From Gibbula magus (Eukaryota; Mollusca; Gastropoda; Trochida; Trochidae), in assembly GCA_936450465.1 (NCBI GenBank), contig OW388290.1, positions 22,991,457-23,055,456 on the forward strand: a DNA stretch of 64,000 nucleotides. The letters are read 5' to 3'. Every line of letters starts with the position of its first letter. Positions within the stretch are counted from its first letter, which is position 1. The notes below the pieces were generated by a model. The model was not told the origin of the DNA. It saw only the letters and a list, made by a program, of their open reading frames with translations, and did not search any database. Below are positions 46,201-56,731 of this stretch, in pieces. The translations under genes were made by a program, and so were the position numbers.

Positions 46201-47768
46201 TGGATGAAGACCTGCTTCTGTGGGACTGATCGATGTCTTCAAACCTCTCGATGAGTCTCAACTGGAGTCCCTGAATCTGCTTGTTGAGGTCCTGTATTGT
46301 TCTCTGCAGCTCTTCTTTCTCCTCTTGATGGAGTGTGAAGCTCTTCTTCTCTGAAGTTAGTTTTTCAGAGAGGAGCTCGTTTTCCTTGATGAGCTCATCC
46401 ATGTGTTTCTTGAGGGAATCGTGATCAGGCTCATAGCCTGTGATCTTGTTATGAAGGGAGCCAAGATAGGTTTCCATTTCTCCTATTTTTGACACAAGCC
46501 GTTTCTTTTCTTCTTGGAGTGACTCAACACTACCTACCAGCTCTGTATTTTCTGCCATAATTGCCTGCAGGTTCTCATTCATATCTTCAACCTTCTTTTC
46601 ATTCTCAAACAATTTTTCTTCCAACTGGGAAATAATTTCATTCTTCTCCCTCATCAGATCTGAAATATTGCTTGAGATGGAGTCCTTCATGCTAGTCTGC
46701 CTCAACTGGGCCTGACACAGCTGAGCCTTCATCTCTTCAAGATGGTTCTCAAGGTCATCCCGCTCATGACTATAATCCCTCTCCATCTCCTCTATCTGCC
46801 TTTCATAACTGTTGGCGACTTTCTTACACTCTGCCTCTTTCTCCTTCAGGAGTTTCTGCATGGCTTGCAGCTCCTTCTCCTTTGCATCAAGCCGGTCCTT
46901 GAGCTGCTTGTACTCTCCTTCCACAGCCTTGATCCTGAGGATCTCCCGTTCCTGATCCCTGGACTTGTGCTGATGGTTCTTGATATCAGACTCAAGATGT
47001 TGACACTCCCGTTCCTTCGACAGGAGACTCTCCCGACTCCTCTCAAGTTTCAAGGATTTGTCTTTCAGCTCGGTTTCCAGGGTTCGAATCCGTCGGTTCC
47101 ACTCGCTCGTGAGTTTGACGAATCGATCCTTCTCTTGTTTCAGATTCTTCAGCGCTTCGGACAAAGCCTTCTCAGTGCCGGTCAGCTTTGATACAGACAT
47201 GTCCAGTTTGCCCTTCAGACTGTCGATCTCATTCTTCTGTTTCACGACAGTGTCCTTGGCATCCTTCATCTGCTTCTTCATCCCCTGGACCTGTGAACAG
47301 ATAGGTTAGAGAGGTCAGATGGAGTGTCTAATGTAAAAAAGTTCATTTTGACATACTGATGGTTAGGTGACATTATCTGGACAGGAACAGCTACGATCAT
47401 TGGTGTAACGGTTAATCATAAATACCAGAATCACCATCTTGATATATAAGTCATGGTTTAGAGCGCCTAAATATTCAACCACGGTCGAGATATATTGAGT
47501 TGTAGAAACAGACATTTAAATTTGTTTAATTTAACCAAAATCCAAACAGTTGATAATCTGATAAACAAATTTCATACGTAATGTTTTTGACATTAAATAT
47601 GCATTGACGACTTCAAGAATAAAAGTGACAATAATTTTGGTAGAGAAATATTTTTGACAATTTCAAGATAAAGAAATGTAATGTGTTTACCTGTGTATTG
47701 TCATACTGCCCGGTAGACTGTGCCCATCTCCCTCCTCCCACGTAGGACGACCCATCCATATGGTGGCT
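37096..47768 (-). CDS. Large coiled-coil protein, MPRIP/TRIOBP/outspread-like
   Basis: Twelve minus-strand exons join in frame over 5469 nt (1822 codons and stop): 47691-47768, 43088-47290, 42624-42725, 42286-42390, 41629-41734, 41333-41453, 40661-40804, 40147-40270, 39564-39650, 39058-39184, 38375-38491, 37096-37250. Most of the protein is predicted coiled coil (long runs rich in Glu, Lys, Leu and Gln without proline), broken by Ser-rich linkers and an acidic run EEDSDSDDEESEQ. The C-terminal exons follow, in order, the vertebrate MPRIP/TRIOBP tail: ALDAMRKAYEEEL, then MEEELFDAQIMIRVKDAEL, then a basic DLRRSKSSPTIP near the end. In that family the tail binds myosin phosphatase targeting subunit and actin regulators. 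PH domains, expected N-terminally, were not seen. Family assignment comes from remembered similarity; TRIOBP is the main alternative. Confidence 0.72.
38375..38491 (-). CDS. Coiled-coil gene exon, Ser/Arg-rich linker
   Basis: Completes a Thr codon, then PSFHARARSPSPQPVSSSRK and a run of Arg, ending GPQ plus G at donor GTGATC. A longer open frame at 38336-38530 covers the same bases in the wrong frame. It could be an optional exon. Confidence 0.7.
39058..39184 (-). CDS. Coiled-coil gene exon
   Basis: 42 codons plus one base, EHRQAMTQYLQVMKENTELK to KRPIRR. Acceptor CCTGCAG, donor GTGAGTG. Confidence 0.85.
39564..39650 (-). CDS. Coiled-coil gene exon
   Basis: 29 codons, IMIRVKDAELQKLRSQVKNF to LQRSTE, phase 0; resembles the vertebrate LLRVKESEIQYLKQEI segment. 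Acceptor GTCCAG, donor GTATGT. Confidence 0.87.
40147..40270 (-). CDS. Coiled-coil gene exon
   Basis: Completes a Ser codon, then NDHLNMMLNQEIDGLKDFIR and a Gly/Thr-rich loop followed by MEEELFDAQ. In vertebrate MPRIP the corresponding position also has a Gly-rich break. Donor GTATGT. Confidence 0.87.
40661..40804 (-). CDS. Coiled-coil gene exon
   Basis: Begins by completing an Asp codon, then YEMEKMTEELGQIQMHYQSK and KQEYETHYKQLIQ. Acceptor TTACAG, donor GTCAGTG. Confidence 0.87.
40855..41115. repeat. Minisatellite in coiled-coil gene intron
   Basis: Units of about 20 and 40 bp built from ACATTGTAACATTAGAGAAC and AGTGTGTTACATTGGGGAAC recur about six times, imperfectly. It lies in the intron between the exons at 41333 and 40804. 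Confidence 0.8.
41333..41453 (-). CDS. Coiled-coil gene exon with MPRIP-like ALDAMRKAYEEEL
   Basis: Enters in phase 1 after TTGCAG and leaves after two bases at GTGAGT. It encodes LDAMRKAYEEELGEEKEKYR and VNEFKKRH. The AxDAMxKAYEEE pattern is the best match to the MPRIP/TRIOBP tail. Confidence 0.88.
41629..41734 (-). CDS. Coiled-coil gene exon
   Basis: 35 codons plus one base, KGEKVLDLSQHESELELLKR to RNTKA, acceptor TTACAG and donor GTGAGT. Confidence 0.85.
42286..42390 (-). CDS. Coiled-coil gene exon
   Basis: 35 codons, Ser/Thr-rich linker ELDNVPVTPKTSVSD to AGAEAL, phase 0, acceptor TTGCAG and donor GTATGT. Confidence 0.82.
42624..42725 (-). CDS. Coiled-coil gene exon
   Basis: 34 codons, TFLEDVKKESAKNN to LHSTAV, phase 0, acceptor TTGCAG and donor GTGAGTAC. 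Confidence 0.85.
43088..47290 (-). CDS. Coiled-coil gene, giant 4203-bp exon
   Basis: 1401 uninterrupted codons from VQGMKKQMKD after the acceptor TTCACAG to QTEAFK before GTTAGAG. The Met at 47281 is preceded by three in-frame codons from the acceptor, so it is probably internal, not the start. Open frames on the opposite strand (for example 46742-47191) are shadows. Confidence 0.93.
47691..47768 (-). CDS. Coiled-coil gene, exon upstream of the giant exon
   Basis: 26 codons, SHHMDGSSYVGGGRWAQSTG then QYDNTQ, phase 0 at both ends, acceptor ATTACAG and donor GTAAAC. It is not coiled coil and no domain was recognised. Confidence 0.75.
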
Positions 47769-50700
47769 CTGTAATACAAACACCGAGGGTTAGACGTGCC
47801 ATCAATAACACAGTAACTCATCACAGCAAAATATTGCATATACACTGAATGAATATATATGAATGATATTAAATTGCTTAAAGTCATATAAAAAAAAAAA
47901 TTCTCATCACAATTTTGGTGAGGCATTCATGAAATTTTTTTTTTTTTTATTTGGCCTTAAAGTTAAAAAACAAAGGATAATGTAATAAATATTTTAATCA
48001 TTATCAATCTTCACATTTTGATACAGAGTTAAAACACAATCAACAACACGGCAAAAATAAATTCAAATATTGTCAATCTATGTGTTGAACTTCACAATCT
48101 ATGTCAAAACCATGGGGAGAAAAACCAGATTATTATTGACCCAACACAAAATGTTGAACATGGTCTAAATGCTCCCTCTGGCAACTTATATTTGTGTAAT
48201 TTGCCATGATAAAAGACATTTGTTCTTAAGCATACTATGAGAGGAATTCAAGATGTTTTATCAAGATAATGAAAAAAGAACTAAAAATACCATGACCTAA
48301 ATATTCAGAACCTATTGTACTTAAACAAACTGTGTATGTACTTATATGGTCATAAACATTATTACAAATTTTATAGCAGAGAATAAAAGCAGCATGACTA
48401 TAACTTATGTTGACTTAATCAAGCAAGAAATATTTTGTAAGAGAAATATTTATATAAGAGATATTTTCATACCATTTTTTAAAAAAATACCAAAATAGGT
48501 AGGTATGAATGAAAACTGATGTGATATCCAAATACTCAATTACTTGTGCTCTATGGGAATTTACTTATATTATTACCTTTATAAGGGCAAATTATCAGAA
48601 TTGTTGATTAGAAATTTGTTGGGACGAAATGTTTGATTTTGGAATTTTGTTTTCAGTGTAATGTGCAAAGCATATTTTCAGTACTGCATACTATATTTGA
48701 TGTTATTAATTTCATCAAATTGTACCATTTTTTTTTTCATTTTATGTTCATTTTCAAGAAAAATTGTGTTGACTTTAGTTTGTTGCATCCTTGCATCTGA
48801 ATCGAACCAAACATGTACCAACGAAGGGTTTTATACAGCAATACATCGAGTCCTAAAGTGTACCATTTCACCCCCAAGAACTTTGTCACGATGATGAATC
48901 ATTCATGTCACTCAGGGAAAAAAACCTAAATCAAACAAAACAAATACAGAAACAATGTTGGAACTTTCACACTATTTCACAAAGCTTTCATCCAGCTATG
49001 GTTAAATACAACTGATTAACTGCCTCAGAATCTACACAATATGAAACATTTTCTATTTAATTCATCAAGTTAGGAAACATGTCTATTTAAGTGCTCCATT
49101 ATAGGGGAACGAACTTCATTTGGTCGATATGATGGAACTCTATAAACCAACAAAACTTCTTCGGAATTGCGTGTTTACAGTGAAAATATTAGTTTTTCTT
49201 TCAGACTTGCTTCAGAACTAGTTCTCGACACCAGCCGATGTTTGACAGGCAATTGTCAAGTTTCACATCAATGTCACATTCATTACATGTTACCAGTCTC
49301 AACTCATTGTCATTTGGTTGGGTTGCTACGTATTTTAATTTAAAATAATTCATTAAATTTCAAAAGTTTTTAACTAAAATATTTCTTAAATGATTTTAAA
49401 AAATTTATGACACATCAACAATATATAACTATTATCATTTTGTCATAAATTCTATCTTTGGAACATATTTCAGCTTATCAACTGCATACGACACATTGTT
49501 ATTTTGTAAATATCACAAAGAAATAAACCTCCACACAGAAATTTATTGAATTTTGTCAAAACATCATGAAATAAAATTAAAATATTGTTAAAATCTTCCT
49601 TTCTTTAATGGATAGAACTTAACGAGACAACATATATAAATTACAAATATTCACACATACATAATATGCAAAATGTAAATATCCATAAACAGCGGGCCTC
49701 ACTTTGATATTATCTTCCCAGCATACAGTGTGAAACATGATGTGCACGAATGCATATGAATAACGTATCACAATACAAAAACAAATTTAAACACGCAATC
49801 TTTTGAGTATGCCAGACACTGTAAATGACGTCCTTGAATAAAGTGAAGATATCAGAAAAGTTCATCGAGGAAAGCAGGTAAACAATGACGATATGAGTGA
49901 AGGCAGCTCTAGATACACATCTTATTGTCCCATAGTTGTCACACAAACTACAAGCCACCAATAAATCTTGTTTTCTATTTCATCTTAAATAAAACAGCCA
50001 CATTTTCATGTGTTGACATTGTCATAAGCGTCCCACATTCAAAATCGGTTGCCAAAAATAACAGGTAATTTTATTTTCAAGTAGATGCCATCATAAAAAA
50101 TTCTCATCCAATTGCCATTGAGTTTATGCGACCATATTATTCACATTGATTTTCTTTTTGGATTACTACAATGATTGCCATTTCTACAAGTGCCATAGAC
50201 ATATTCATATTTTTCATCTAACTCACCAATGTCACAAATGCCCCAGGAATATCCATATTTTTGTCTAAATCACCATTTCTACAAGTGCCACAGAAAAGTA
50301 TCCCATATCTTTAGTCTAAACCACCATTGCCACAAGTGCCATAGAAGTGTCCTATATTTTTAGTCTAAAGGACCATTCAATTGCAACATGATTTTGTTGG
50401 TTGGTGTATGATAAATGACCTGGAAATAAATTTATGTGGACACTCTAGCTAAAGTTTCTTATACATCTTCTCCAATTTTCTTATCCTTTACAACTTGTTC
50501 AAGTGTTTACATTATTATATTGCGATCAATGACAAATGGGCTTATTCCAGTTTGTTTGGCACTGTTACAAATGTCCCATATTTCAATGTATTCTGGTCCA
50601 CGGTTACTACAAGTGTGACCGACATTGTTCTATTGGTTTGCCATCAAGCCGGGAAGGGGATCAGGTTACCGTAGTAACCAGGTGTAAGGAGGGCTCCAGG

Positions 50701-53700
50701 TAGATTTATGTTGTGGTTAGTCCCGATCAGCATAACCTGTCACACTGTGTAATGAGGTAGACACTCAACCTGGCCTGGCGTTTATCTTCTAGCACTGTGT
50801 GGCAGTCACTAACCGATGAGTTACAATTCTACTACTGCACTAGCGGATCCCCTTTTCAAATCCATGTATAAGATTTGGGTCTTCTTACTTCCTTACTTCT
50901 TTTAGACAAGGATTTTAAAGATGACAAACTTTGTTGTTTTGAATCAAGAAGTTGATCATTCATAAAGTTAGGTCTTTAAACTAACAATATCTAGAATGTC
51001 TCTCAGCATTGTAATTTTTTCTGGTCTTCTAGAATTTGTTTGTGCGGAAACTTCCAGCAATAGTTCATAATCTTCTGCTGAAAAGCTGAATAAGATACAT
51101 TTGTATGTTTGGAGTCTAGTATAGTCAGAGCAGTTTTAACACTTTACCAGTTGAATAATTAAGAGCAAAACCCTGCAGATTAACTGGAATCACTACTACT
51201 TAATAATTAATGTTTAGGTGTGGTAAGGACAGTGGCATGGCACTGTTAGACGCACAGACGGGACAGAAGTTGGAAATAATCTGGAGTATAAATCGTCAAC
51301 ACATGAAGTTATCCGCAGAAGTTTGTTGTTACATGTTTTGAGGGTTAGAGTGCCTTCATCATTCATTGTTGATAAATTTATTAATTAGGATTAACCACTG
51401 GTTAAGGATGTTCTGAATATGTTTAAACTGCCAAGTAAAGGGTTAACTAAAACTTGTTGTAAACAACTTGTCTTTTAGCACTTGTTATATGGAGAAGACT
51501 GCTATGAATATCCTATAGAATTGCTAAATAGCTTAAAAACTTTCTTAAACCTCTGGTCATAATAGCCTGCCTTAGCATGTGTGTATGTCATTATGCAATT
51601 ATTACCATATTTCTTTCAAATTTCTCTCTCTTTTTGCTCCTTTACAATAATGTCACTCTACATACAATTGTGTGTTAGAATATTCATAATTCTAAAGTCA
51701 CAAGTAAGCTCTTGAATACATAATACATTTTTCTTTCTGCTATCTCTCTTTCTGTAGTCATTTGCTTGTTATTCTTTACTAGAACATAATTTTAAAGAAC
51801 ATTATACTTGTGGGTTTGGATCGTTTGTATTGAATGAGAAGATGTCATGAAAGTGGAGGAACGACGAGTTCAGAATTAGAACCTTCCACCGCGCAATAAA
51901 AATTTTATCGTGCAATACGGAAATCAACCATGGAAACCGTATTGCATGTCTGTATTACTATCTTAAGTTTACATGGATAAATAATAAATATAGTATATTA
52001 TATGCATGCCCATGAAATATTTTTTTAAAGATACGAGTACCTAGCTCATGAGTAAGTGTGCCAAACTATAATAATTCAGAGCGGCCATTTTGAAAATCAC
52101 AATTCACAAATTAAGAGAATAGTCTGGGGTTAAAATCAGCTATCTGGGAATATTCCGGGCTGGTAGGTAAAGGGTTAAGGCAACCAGGCGCTATCTGTTC
52201 ACTTAACTATGACTTGTTTACTGTAGTATTTGAGTTCTTTAACTTGTTTATTTGCATGAAATCAGAAGGTAAATATTCTGCTCTACTTTGCCTTTACAGT
52301 AAAATTTACAGTCACCAAACATGCAATGCTTTCTCTGGTTTGCAAATTCTCGGGCCACAAGGGTATCAGATATATGAAGTCAGCAGGAGGCCAAGGTGAA
52401 ATACTCCATATTCATACCCCTTTGTCATTATGCTTGTCTCAAGTCTAAATCTACAAATATCCTACTCCACAATGACCTACCTATTTGAGGCAGTGTCACA
52501 ACAGTCCAGGATACTTTTCTATTAGTAATTGTTTGCCCTAATGTTTGCAGTCAAAATCACAACAACTAGTTATTTGTTCGAACAAAAATGTCATGCTAGC
52601 CTGTATTCCGTGATTGCCGGTGTCAAAATTGTTTGCAGAATATTTTTACAGGAAATATGCAACATATTGTTGATGTCATAAATATTTTTCATCACACTGT
52701 TTACTTTTTCACTGTGAAAATATTAACAATTACATGTGCTTGAATTGGCATATTTTTCAAAACAGACTATTACTTCTCTTGAAATGTTATCATTGCGACA
52801 ACCTGTTGCCAAACAATATTATGCTATTCATGTTGAACACAAATAACAATGACATCGACATGATTCACTTCTGATGAATAGAACATACAAGCAGAATACA
52901 ACTTGTCATAATTAACTGTGCTATATAGAAACATAATGTGACAATATTTCAAAACTTCATTTCATAACACATGATCACTATGACTCTCATTTAGAGCACA
53001 AGATAAGTTTTTATGTCCATGTTTCTGAATATAAATTATTATGGCAAATAGAATAATTCTTTCTGTACTATAAATAAATTGCTCTTATTACAAATTCAGT
53101 AAATTAGCAAACTGACACAAGCCTAGCCTGACACTTCACTGAAAATAATTTATTCTAAAAAAATATCATATTTTTAAATATTGCAATTGAGCCTCTGGGA
53201 AATGGGAAGTTTAGACATGAAGCTAGACTTGCTTTTCAAGGGTTGAACATGATTCACGATGTGAAGTTTTGGTTAAAATATTATTAACACATTTGACTAA
53301 GACTAACCGTAGCATTTCTTATTTTATAAAATTTATAACAGTACAATAAGTCAAATTCATAAATAATTTCTTGCAAAATAAAAATATTTTTTCAACTTAT
53401 AGCCCAGGAAAATGCATGAGCAGAGCTAAAAATGCCTTTAAGAAAGGCAGTTTCTTACCAGTATGAAAAGACCATGAATTTATTAATGATTGTTTACAAA
53501 ATAATTTTTTTTAATTTATAGCCCAGTAAAATGTAGAACTAAAAGTCTCTCAAACGTAGTTTCTTACCAGTATGAAAAGACAATAAATTCATAAATTTCT
53601 TACAAAATCAATATTCTTTTTAACTTATAGCCCAGTAAAATGTAGAATTAAAATGTAGAATTAAAATGTAGAATTAAAAGTCTCTCGACGGTAGTATCTT

Positions 53701-53702
53701 AC
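47769..53702. other. Long 5' intron of the coiled-coil gene (inferred)
   Basis: About 5.9 kb of AT-rich sequence, without recognised exons, upstream of the first certain exon. It contains poly-A and poly-T runs near 47900, a 51-bp tandem repeat at 50173-50382 and a 110-bp tandem repeat at 53370-53710. Whether it is one intron depends on the true first exon. Confidence 0.5.
50173..50382. repeat. Tandem repeat, ~51-bp unit, 4 copies
   Basis: Units contain ACAAGTGCCATAGA, CCATATTTTTAGTCTAAA and a trailing CACCATT. The last two are closest to each other. Confidence 0.75.
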
Positions 53703-53710
53703 CAGCAGTG
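53370..53710. repeat. Tandem repeat, ~110-bp unit, 3 copies
   Basis: Each unit contains CTTATAGCCCAGTAAAATG or a close variant, AAAAGTCTCTC and TTCTTACCAGTATGAAAAGA. The last unit runs into the candidate first exon and its GTAAGA donor; reversed, the other units carry the same donor-like TGGTAAGAA. The third has an internal triplication of TAGAATTAAAATG. Confidence 0.8.
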
Positions 53711-53729
53711 TGGAATGTTCAGAAGTCAT
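53703..53729 (-). CDS. Candidate first coding exon of the coiled-coil gene
   Basis: ATG followed by TSEHSTLL, then a strong donor CTG|GTAAGA in phase 0, compatible with the exon at 47768. An in-frame TGA lies about 40 bp upstream, so this would be a true start. Family members have N-terminal PH domains, so this could be an alternative promoter producing a PH-less form, or chance. Confidence 0.4.
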
Positions 53730-54399
53730 ACTGGACTGCTTGCCCACGTTACACAGACGAGCAACGATTCAGTGTCGGACACTCCGAGTCACATACCTTC
53801 CTCGCATTTACAAATACCACAAGTAAACAGATATCTACTGCAGTCTTACACGCAAGCTAGAACCATTTCCTTCAATCCGACTACCAAACGTCAGCCTTCA
53901 ACTCTGGGCAACAAGTTCCCATTATCTTCCCAGTCAATACACCTTTGTTTAATGATAAGCACAGAATGCCAAATATTTCTTCATAATCACTGATCCCAAT
54001 CTGGTGCAGCTAACATGAATCTCAAGTGACGCAAATCTTTTGATAATCAAAAATTCTGAGTATCCAGTGTTATATGCAGTCATTTCACACGTGAGTTTCA
54101 AACTTCCAGCACTCACAGTTTACAATGCAAAACCGTTAGCGTGACATGAATCTTCTCTCTGTCAGTTAATCCACATATCCGGCAGTATAAACGTGCATAT
54201 CCTGTCTGCTGGAGCTATAAACTATAAGCAACTGTGGGTCACAGGTCCACGAGGCGATGTCGACTAATGAGAGACACTGATTGAAGAACCATCAAAGCAT
54301 GTGAGCGTGTAACTGAGTGAACAGGACCGGCTTGGAGCCCAGGTAAAACTGACCTAGATCTGGGAGATCTCTGGCCAGGCTTACACAGCTACAGTGGAG

Positions 54400-54605
54400 T
54401 TGGCTAGGTAGGGGAATCCTCTGGACTTGGCCAGGTAGGGAATCCTCTGGACTTAGCCTGGTTGGGAAAGTCCTCTGGACTTGGCCAGGTAGGAGAAGTC
54501 CTTTGGACTTGGCCAGGCAGGGGACGTCCTCTGGACTTGGCCAGTTAGGGGAAATCTTCTGGATTTAGCCAGGTAGGGAAAGTCCTCTGGACTTAGCCAG
54601 TCAAC
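54400..54605. repeat. Minisatellite, ~41-bp unit, 5-6 copies
   Basis: Units read GGACTTGGCCAGGTAGGG and AAGTCCTCT with small changes, GC-richer than the surroundings. Confidence 0.9.
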
Positions 54606-55398
54606 ATGTCCCAAAACTTCAAATCGCATAACAAGACAATAAACATTCTCTTGATATATTCATTTGATAGACGTTAAAACAATAAAACATACACAGCCAT
54701 TACAAAAAAACATCGTCTTAAATGCAAAATCATGGAAACTTGAGTAAAAAATATTCAAATGAAGGTTTTTATGAGCATACAGTTTCCAAAGGTAATATGT
54801 AATGAAAGTAATACATAATAAAGGGATCACTGAGGAATGCAGTTTTATTAGAGACTGGGACATAAACATTTACAAATATTCTGTCTATCTCTCGTATATG
54901 TGGACCCATGCGGAGAGGAATAATCTCTTGCAAACTTAAACCCTTGAAATCAATCTTTCAATCGATAAAGTTACTTTCTTATCAGAATAAACTCCAGTTT
55001 ATTTTCTGTCCACGTCACTACATAAGAATTCAATTAAATTGGGCTTTAGAATTTATTAAATTACTTATTGCTTTTAAAGAAAGTGTTTAAAGGATCATGA
55101 GAACCAAATTGGCAATAAACATGTTTTTTTTTTTAATAAACCATGAAAAAGTGATGAGCTTCAAGCTAGTGAAGAATCTTGCAATCACAAATTCAGAAAA
55201 AATATACTCTAAACACAAGTATTGACAATAGCATTTAACAAGTGCAACTTGAGTAAAGGTAATGTGGAACCTTTAATGAATAAAACAAATATCTTCATAA
55301 ATTTACAAAAAACAATTTCTCAGGAGGACAATTGTCAAAATAACAACAAAATATTACACAAGAAACAAATAACCTAAACAGCTTCAATATCACACATC

Positions 55399-55510
55399 TT
55401 TTCACCTCTGTAGCGATATCGACATCAGCTGGAGACATCACAACCTCTTCATAATGCACAACCCCTTGAGGTTGACACACGGCCGTGGCTAGACCATAAT
55501 CCTCTCCGAC
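55399..55510 (-). CDS. Second candidate first exon (weak)
   Basis: On the minus strand an open stretch reads VGEDYGLATAVCQPQGVVHY and MSPADVDIATE before a GTGAAA donor in phase 0. A stop codon precedes it in frame. The composition is protein-like and the phase would fit the exon at 47768, but no homologue was recognised and the donor is weak. Confidence 0.25.
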
Positions 55511-56052
55511 CGTTTATCCCCTCTCCACACATCAAAGAGAAGCTGGTTTGACGTGAAAGCCGTGCTAAGACAAGAGGACCATTAAGAAGCCTGTCAAAGC
55601 CCTGGTTATCCAACAACTACAAATTCCAGCATATTCTCCGTCCCTTCACCGCCACAGTTATGATAATTCTATTATGTGAGTCATCCACAGCCGTTTGAAG
55701 TGCTTATGATGATATGCTGATTTTATTTTAATTTTTAAACTTTGTTCCTCAGTATCCGTAAAATGTTGAAGATCAATGAAACTATGTGCAGGTGTTATAA
55801 TGATTTATGTTATTGCTACACCTTTGATATGGTTATAATATTCAATAGAAGCATCTTCTTTTATATTCAGAAAAATTCTGTGATTTGAAATGGTCTACTT
55901 TTGGTGAACATTGCATAAATATTATCACGGTTATCCAATTCTTTCTTTGTATAAATCTGCTTTTTCCAGGACGACAACATCTGAGCGGCCTTCTTGGAGT
56001 TTGATAACAAGAATTTTATGGATGATCAACTTCTTTACTCCAATTTAAATTA

Positions 56053-56121
56053 ATGATATTCCAGGTAGTTTGTTGACCAATTCAAGGTTAATGATATTCC
56101 AGGTAGTTTGTTGACCAATTA
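56053..56121. repeat. Tandem duplication of ~35 bp
   Basis: TGATATTCCAGGTAGTTTGT followed by TGACCAATT occurs twice in direct succession. Confidence 0.85.
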
Positions 56122-56136
56122 AGGGATGACCAAGCA

Positions 56137-56731
56137 CCTGTTGCCCTGTCCAGTAGAGTGAAGGTTTAACGATGGCAGTGTCAGGTATCAGTGTAGCTGT
56201 CACGTCACCTGTAGTCGACCTGTCCTACCTGTCGTCAACACATACACCTGTAATGTGTGTGTCCTAACCCTTCATACTCCATAATAATATTTGAAGTAAA
56301 GTATCTTGACTTGAACCTTTTTTTAAATGCCAAATGACTTTTATTCAGCATTGTTCACAAATTTTTGAAATGTGTGAAATTAGGGTTCAACAATTTTTAA
56401 ACAGACTTATATCATGGCGGCTACTATAATTGCAGGGAGAAGACCTGCAATAACATTGTGGTTATGCTTTGTGTAAAACCAGATCTCCATGGGAGGAAAG
56501 ACCCTTGCGTAATCAAACAATCTAAAATCTTAGAAATCAAAGAAAAAAAGACAGTGTGTTCTGTCTCAATAAAGAAAGTCAGATTTATAAATCTTGCCCT
56601 TTTTTTATTTTTGCTAGTTTGTCAATCAAAGGAATTGACCAGGGCACCTGTTACCTTGTCCAGTGGCTGTCACATCACCTGCAGTCTACCTGTCTGACCT
56701 GTCGGCAACACAATACACCTGTCAGGTGTGC
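56137..56731. repeat. Pair of ~100-bp direct repeats
   Basis: Blocks at about 56137-56252 and 56640-56731 share CACCTGTTNCCNTGTCCAGT, GCTGTCACNTCACCTG and ACCTGTCNNCAACACA with gaps. They are separated by a SINE fragment. Confidence 0.7.
56410..56480 (-). repeat. Degenerate SINE body fragment
   Basis: ATATCATGGCGGCTACTATA and TTGCAGGGAGAAGACCTGCA correspond to the 3' body of the SINE at 59830-60146 (ATATCGCGGCTGCTAGTATT). Confidence 0.6.

Noticed and set aside
43115..47309. Many plus-strand open frames opposite the giant coiled-coil exon
   Set aside because: Complement of Glu/Lys-rich codons gives Leu/Phe/Ser-rich frames; none has an own start context or family match.
50640..50840. GC-richer patch that looked like an exon
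   Set aside because: No open frame with acceptable splice sites or protein-like sequence could be followed on either strand.
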